Notes under the pieces: generated by a model
Seen by the model: only the letters and a program-made list of their open reading frames with translations
What the model was told of the DNA's origin: nothing
Databases searched by the model: none
Assembly (NCBI GenBank): GCA_015680685.1
Contig: MNCI01033500.1
Span: 271,746-318,668 of the forward strand
Reading direction: 5' to 3'
Origin: Gnetum montanum
Lineage: Eukaryota; Streptophyta; Gnetopsida; Gnetales; Gnetaceae
DNA length: 46,923 bases
Program-made: the position numbers and the translations under genes
In this document: piece after piece, positions 40,910-46,923 of the stretch
Numbering within the stretch: the stretch's first letter is position 1
Layout of the letters: the number at the start of each line of letters is the position of its first letter

Positions 40910-41776
40910 TGATGAGTGGCGAGGTACCCCTATACTCAACCATACGAATATGAGTGTTTCATGCACATTCTGGTCGAACTCCATAGATGGGCTAGTTGTG
41001 GTATCTAGATAGTTACTTGTTGATTGCAGTTTGCTGTCTTCTCACTTGGACTAGTATTTGCTTTGTCACATATGGTTTAGTCCAGAGTGAGGTGTATGAT
41101 GTGTTCCTAAACTAATGCTGCTCCTAGAGACAATAGAAAATAATCTTAGCTAAGCTAGGAGGGAAAAGGGAGAGAGAAAGAGCTATACTAAGAGGAGATA
41201 GGAAGAGAGAATCTAAGCTAGCCTAAGTGCGATGAACATTTTTTCCTTAATCATCTGTACAAATCTCGGACCTCATGCACAACTACCACTGGGATTACCA
41301 AGCACATGGCCCAAGTATGCTAATGGGATACCAAGTAGTCACATGTAGATGCTCGTGATTAAGTTGTACTCATTCCACATTTAATAACAATAATAATTAA
41401 GTAATTAAACTAAGTGAATGCTACAATGATGAAGTAATCTCGATCTTTATTTTTGGTCATGTGCATGTCCAATTATGCCACACTCGAATAAAGGATGCCA
41501 TACAATTACAATCATCACACTGTAGGTATGAACTAGGAGAAAGGGTTGAGAGAGAAAAAGAAATAAACTAACTTCTAAAACTAACTGAAAAGCTAACTAA
41601 TTCAAAACTTAAAGACTGACTCCTCTCATGCGCCTACATGTCTATTTATAGGCTCACACAGGAGTCACGATATCATGTATTCAATATCGTTACTTGGGTT
41701 GTGATATCGCATACCCAATATCGTGGATCTGATATCAGGGATCCAATATCATAGCCTGATGAATCAAGATTCATCA
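40910..41776 (-). repeat. 5' LTR of element 3
   Basis: 867 bp, plus-strand ends TGATGAGTGG...GATTCATCA. TATA-like core at 41641-41652. Six GATATC-type sites start at 41669, 41683, 41703, 41718, 41731 and 41745. Confidence 0.9.
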
Positions 41777-44700
41777 AACCCTATTAGAATTTCTATGTTT
41801 CTTGATATGGGTTTAAGATATATCAATAACTTATAATATATTGCTCATTTTAAAGTAATTCCTTTTTCTAAGTTGTAGAGAAATTTGTAAGAAATCCAAA
41901 AATATATTACATGCACTCAGATTCGAAGTACTCTAAAAGATATTAGAGTTTTTTCAAACATTATTATACTAAGCTAGTCAACATCCAAGCTCTTAAGGAT
42001 TAAAGTTAATCAAAATTAAGTTATAGCAAGTCCAATTGATAGATCAACCATACAAATTTTGGAACAAAGATGTATAAAGAAAGATCCAATATCTCAAAAT
42101 AAGAATATCCAAGATATACTAGGTTCCAAATCAAATAAACAAAATCCAACCCCACTAAATATGCATTAATTGATGAACTAAAACATACTAGAGAAAGGAG
42201 CCAATATTACTCACCTAGAAGTATTACCTAAGACTCTTGAATGTATCCTCAATCCCTTTACCTGAACTAGTAGGTTCCTCACTTTCCTTTAACCTAGCAG
42301 CATCCCATAGTAAAGAGCTAAGAAGCCAAAATGCTTAGATTGAGGAAGTGTGTGTTACTTATTGGCTTCTTTCCTAAGCCATCTACCCCTAAACCCATGT
42401 GATATAGCTACCCTTTTTCAACTACTTTCAAGACCAATTTGACTCTTCTACCCTCTTACAACTACCACCAACCATTAACAAATATATATATATATAAATA
42501 CATGTATTACATGCCCATGCCACAACCTCCATGAGAACCTATTAAACTCATTCATCCAATTAGTGCACACTAGTAATAAGTATATAATAATTAACCATGC
42601 ATAAATGATAGAAAGAAAATATGCATAAAATTACCATATGATTAAAATAAAATGCACATATGAAATTAATATTATTACACATATTCAAGCATTTTACCGT
42701 ACTAGGCATACAAAGAAAAATATTATTAACCTTTACTATAACACAAGATGTTACATTCTTTATGTTTGTTCAATATGGTTATTGGGTTGTAAGTTTCATA
42801 CTTGGTGATTGAAGGTTATCCAATAATTTCATTTTGAATTTTTAAGTTTTTCATATGAGATATGTAAAATTTAATCATGCCCTTTAAGTGATTCTATTAA
42901 TTTATCTATAGTTAAATCTTGGAACGTGACAAATAATATATAATAAAGCAATATTATTTTTTTTCCAAACACATAGCATGCTAAAATGATGCTTGCAAAG
43001 TCCCAAAATATGGAAAAGATAAAATTTTCATGACTATAACAACTTATTATTTATTTATAAAAATAGGGATATGGTTCAAACATACAAAATTTGTACATGC
43101 TTTTTATTTTACAAAAATACAAAATATAAAAATCATTTTTACAATCCCAAAGGTCCATCTATTACATAAAAAATCACCTTTCATCTCATGATCGTTTTTA
43201 GTTTTTATTTTTCTAATTTGATCTTTATATATTAAAATGTAGAATAAAGTTATTTTATTTTCCAATCTATGAAGCATACAAGGTTTTTAGTCAAAATTTT
43301 AATGATATAGGCTGCGCAAAGGTCTTAATTAAATATTTAAAAATATTCCAAAATCCAGAAATGACACAAAAGTTTTTAAAACCCAATAACTTTATATTTA
43401 ATTTAAGAATGTATGAAGGATATATTTTGATTAATCTTGACTATCATATCAATAGATCTTGGAATAGCCTTAAAGTATTTTAAGTTACTTAAAGTGTATC
43501 TCTAATGGTCTAATGTTGATAATAGTTTTCCACACCATGTGGAATGCTAAGTTTAACATGTTTCCTCTATAATAATCTCAGTCAACATGGTTTCTCTTCC
43601 TCCTTTCCTCAATCTATATGTCTTGAAGTAGCATGTGTACTAAATTTTGGTTTCTATTAATAAAATTCTCTTTTTGGGGTCCGACATAACCCAACCCCCC
43701 CCCAATGTTGATAATAGCCTCACCGCTAGCATCCTTAGTAGCCATTAGTATATACCTTGAAAGCATAGATCTTTTCCATGTCTCACCATACACCATTAAA
43801 CTCAATTGCTTTGTATCATGGTCTTGGCTAAATCCTCAACCACATATGAACTTATAAATTAAAATCTAATGATAGAAATCAATTCTAACCCTTGACCCTA
43901 TGGGATGGGATCAACTAAAGAACATCTTACTATTACATGTAGATAAGGGCATCTCAAAGTTTTATGGTTTCCATAACCCTAAACCAAAAACCTAGCAGCA
44001 CATATAATATTATATCTTATTTTTTCTATGTTTTCATTTTCAAAGGTTTTCCAAAATAACTAAAATTTTGTAAAATTTTATCTGATATCAAGAAATAATA
44101 AAAAATTAATCATAAAATACTTAATAAGTAAGTTGGAAAAAGTTACCACATATCTAAACATTTATTGGAAAGACCAAACAAAAATGATTTGAATAAAATT
44201 TTGATACAATTTCCATACAAAATGAGTCAAAATGACAAAGATTCAATAAAATTTAAACTTAATAATAGAAACACTAAAATAATAATAAAGAGTATGGTAA
44301 CATAGAAGAAGAGTAAAAATCCACAATAAAGTAGCATAGCATTATAGAAAGAAAAATTAAATAAGTCTACTTATAGTATCTCTCTAGCCTTTCAAATTAT
44401 TCTTCGTTCACTTCTTTCCCCTTCCAAAATGCCTACAATATTCTTTTTTTGATTAAAAGCCATGTGCCTTAAGCCTCCCATAAACAAAAATGAAACATAA
44501 TAAAAGGATAAGGATTTGTTATTAGGATAGAAGGGTTACATGCAACATAACATATCTCTTGAAAATGCATAAGCATGTATGAACTCTTTTCCTACAATCA
44601 AATGCATTATTTTTTCTACTTAGACATGTAAAAGTGAAATAAGCCTTTCCTATAAAAGTAGAAAACCATAATTTTTTAAATCTTCTAAAAATATTAGTAT

Positions 44701-45987
44701 AACTTTGATTCCAAGGTGCCAAGGATCAAATCTAGTATTTTTGAACATCCTTGACACATTTTTAAGATAATATTCTAGATAAGACATTGTCCTAAAGAAG
44801 TTTCTTAAAAATGTTGTTTTAGGAAATATTTAGTTTTAATTAAGAACAAACATAAAATTCTAGTTTGATGATAAAAAATTAAAGGAGGTATAGCCTAGTT
44901 AGGAATAGGGCCATAATGCTCTATGAATAGAGTGTTACATAATCGTATAGTGTAACAACACTACTTTAGAAAAGTACTGCTTAGCACCATCTAAAAGTTT
45001 CAAAGTAACCAAATGTTCCATATGAACTAAAGGTGGACTATGTCACAATATCCTTAAGAATCTATGAGCATAACATAAGTACAAACTTCACATGCCATGT
45101 GTTAGTCAATGATTAGGAGCATTGGGGGGACACCTTTATAATCATATAAGTGACCAAACCAATGCAACACCCATAGCATATGTAAGAGTACTAGCATTCA
45201 TGTAGAGACATTATTTCTTAAGAGAGCTACAATATACTTATACTCTAACACATCTAGAAATAATCCTTTCTCTATAGAAAAGGATGGTGATCCAAGCATC
45301 AAAGCCAAAGCTCCTTCACAAGCCTACATATCCTTGTGAGATGGTACATAAAGGAATCAAGGCTATGTAATTCTTTTATAATGGTCAAGATAGTACAAAA
45401 TACATAAGGATCTCCACACTCTTAGTCCTCTTTCCAAAATAAAATTAGCCTTCAATTTATTAGCAAAGAATGTTTTTCTACTCTCTACCTTGCTTAAAAG
45501 AAGAAATGTTCTTAGACCTTAAGTTTATGTTCATATATGTTTCAAACATGGAGAACAAGATGAATATTAAGGGTATTAAGAAACTTATAGTCCATCCAGC
45601 AATTATAGACAAGAAGGTTTAAAATCTAGAATCATCAACCATAAATCACAAATGCTAAACTTACCTTGACATCCAATAAAGACATAAGAATGCTTATGGA
45701 AATCAAGTTAAGAAATAAAAAGCTTACATTTTTCATGAAAATAGTATCAACCTTTCAACCTAGAGAAAAATTTACCCATTTTACATGTAATTCATTTCCT
45801 CTACATCTAGAAATTATATGAGTATAATGTCAATCCTATACATCTAAGAGGAGACTACTTTGTACCTTGGAGGAACCATTCCTCATGCCTAGTGATAGCT
45901 TGACACTAGTATGGGCAAGGATCTTTGGAACTTTATCCTCATGGTGGCAATCATCCTAGTGTATTTTGTCCCTATTGGATAATATTT
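41777..45987. other. AT-rich stretch, no gene recognised
   Basis: Only short ORFs, none with a domain I know (longest 66 codons). Small features: an (AT)n microsatellite at 42482-42496 and a C run near 43695-43703. Probably further decayed repeats. Confidence 0.5.
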
Positions 45988-46312
45988 GTGCTCCCTTCTC
46001 AAATACATAATTGAAATTTGTGCTTCCTACTCAAAGTCACAATCAAAGAATTCATACTACCTACTTGCAATCATGATAGAAAATGTATGCTTCCTACACA
46101 AATTCAAAGCCAAATAATGTGTTGTCCCTACTTGGATTCATAATGGAAAATGTGTGCTTCCTACTCAAAGTCATATTTAAGAACATATAGTCCTTGTAAT
46201 TACCATCAAGAACATATGCTTCCTACTCAAAGATAACATCAAGAACATGTACTCCTTACTTAAAATCACCTTTGAGAATATGTACTCTCTACTCTAAATG
46301 ACTCCATCATAC
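45988..46312. repeat. 33-bp minisatellite, about ten units
   Basis: Unit like GTGCTTCCTACTCAAAGTCA plus CAATCAAGAACAT. Starts at 45988, 46020, 46054, 46087, 46121, 46154, 46187, 46216, 46249 and 46282: intervals of 29-34, mostly 33. Units differ from each other by roughly a quarter of their bases. Confidence 0.85.
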
Positions 46313-46440
46313 TCTCTCTTTGTCTCTCCACACACTCAAACATGTGTGTGTTCCCTCTCTCTCTCTCTCTTCCTTTTTTGAATCTCTTTTGTTTTCTTTT
46401 TTGTTTCCACATACTCTCTTTCTCTTTCATATTTACTCAT
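46313..46440. repeat. CT-rich low-complexity DNA
   Basis: Pyrimidine-rich run with a pure (CT)n microsatellite near 46352-46371. Confidence 0.85.
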
Positions 46441-46870
46441 ACTACTATTTTAGTCCATTTGGAAAGTAATATTACAAACTAGCCACATTCCACACTCTTT
46501 GGCATAACTGCATTAGTATAACATTTAATTGTTTATCTTTCATTGATGTGGCTAGTGTAAAATCATATTTACATTCAATTTCATAATGAACAAAGTGATT
46601 GGCATTGGAAAAAAAATTCTCTAAGATCCTCCATAAAATGAGAATCACTATCTAATGTAATATGTATAAGTAACCAAAAGCATCATACCACATGGGTAGA
46701 AGATAATCTCACTAAAATCCTTTATCATGCTAGATGTTGAACACATGAGGTAGGTAGTGAAAATAAAACATTATTCTCCATAATCACGAATCTTCCAAAA
46801 GTAGTATCACATATTTCTTTATTTACCAATTGTAAGTTACCAAATAAAGAACATTAAGTACTTTTATATT
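46441..46870. other. No gene seen
   Basis: AT-rich. A plus-strand reading EDNLTKIL near 46700 faintly recalls the end of a copia RNase H, too weak to call. Confidence 0.4.
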
Positions 46871-46923
46871 TGATGAGTGGCGAGGTACCCCTACACTCAA
46901 CCATACGAAACGAGTGTCGCACG
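46871..46923 (-). repeat. Start of another LTR of the same family (cut by window edge)
   Basis: The 53 bases TGATGAGTGGCGAGGTACCC... match the LTRs at 18146 and 40910 almost perfectly. The bases to the left (CTTTTATATT) are not a primer site. It is therefore either the 3' LTR of a minus-strand copy lying to the right, or a solo LTR. Confidence 0.85.

Larger units (their letters stand above)
33206..41776 (-). mobile_element. Element 3: most complete copy of the pol-less Athila-like family
   Basis: 8.57 kb on the minus strand: 5' LTR 40910-41776, primer site 40891-40908, gag 38778-40767, A-rich tract, middle ORF 38296-38520, second unknown ORF 37604-37981, ORF2 34064-36864, polypurine tract 33872-33885, 3' LTR 33206-33871 lacking its last 200 bp or so. 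No RT, protease, RNase H or integrase motif was found anywhere inside on either strand. The LTRs differ at roughly one base in ten to twelve by eye, so the insertion is old. Confidence 0.85.

Noticed and set aside
43614-43805. 63-codon minus-strand frame
   Set aside because: Glycine run comes from a C homopolymer; no domain and no extension on either side.

Overview
The window looks like nuclear DNA from a plant with a very large, repeat-rich genome. A gymnosperm is my best guess, but that is inference. I found no intact host gene, rRNA or tRNA gene and no bacterial-style operon. Almost everything recognisable is decayed transposable element sequence: reading frames carry TGA, TAG and TAA stops that look like C-to-T decay of CGA, CAG and CAA, with frameshifts and large internal deletions. 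There is one true gap (12928-13655) and two single-N joins (16807, 17861).

One LTR-retrotransposon family dominates, always on the minus strand. Its LTR of about 0.9-1.0 kb begins on the plus strand with TGATGAGTGGCGAGG and ends with TCATCA. It is followed by a primer-binding site matching tRNA-Asp (14-15 of 18 bases), a gag of the Athila/Tat type, a middle region with an unidentified conserved ORF, a second ORF (ORF2) in the env position, and a polypurine tract. Copies are element 1 (1-2043, running off the left edge), element 2 (about 12928-19146, its 3' LTR lost in the gap), element 3 (33206-41776, nearly full length) and an LTR start at the right edge (46871). Elements 2 and 3 hold no protease, reverse transcriptase, RNase H or integrase, so they look like a non-autonomous gag-plus-ORF2 lineage.

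Region by region: 1-2.0 kb is element 1. 2.3-6.0 kb is a degenerate satellite of about 187 bp monomers arranged mostly as A/B dimers of about 370 bp. 6.0-10.7 kb is T-rich and holds a plus-strand relic of an ORF2-like gene (8721-9128). 10.75-12.4 kb is the 3' part of a minus-strand element with a Sirevirus-like polypurine tract and another ORF2-like gene. 12.9-19.1 kb is element 2. 19.5-20.8 kb is a Ty1/copia gag relic. 21.3-28.5 kb is a plus-strand Ty3/gypsy chromovirus with both LTRs, an initiator-Met primer site, a broken pol and a chromodomain-like end; within it lie a minus-strand unknown gene relic and a 5S rRNA-derived segment. 28.7-29.2 kb is a 241-bp tandem duplication. 29.3-31.0 kb is a minus-strand reverse transcriptase relic of the Penelope-like type. 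31.47 kb is a tRNA-derived SINE-like stretch. 33.2-41.8 kb is element 3. 41.8-46.9 kb is AT-rich with no recognisable gene, ending in a 33-bp minisatellite, CT-rich DNA and the next LTR.

The most promising signals are the pol-less gag/ORF2 family, with its periodic GATATC array in the LTR and a branch-point/acceptor pair placed just before ORF2; the repeated appearance of the same ORF2-like domain in unrelated element contexts; the Penelope-like relic; the 5S-derived segment; and the dimeric hairpin satellite.
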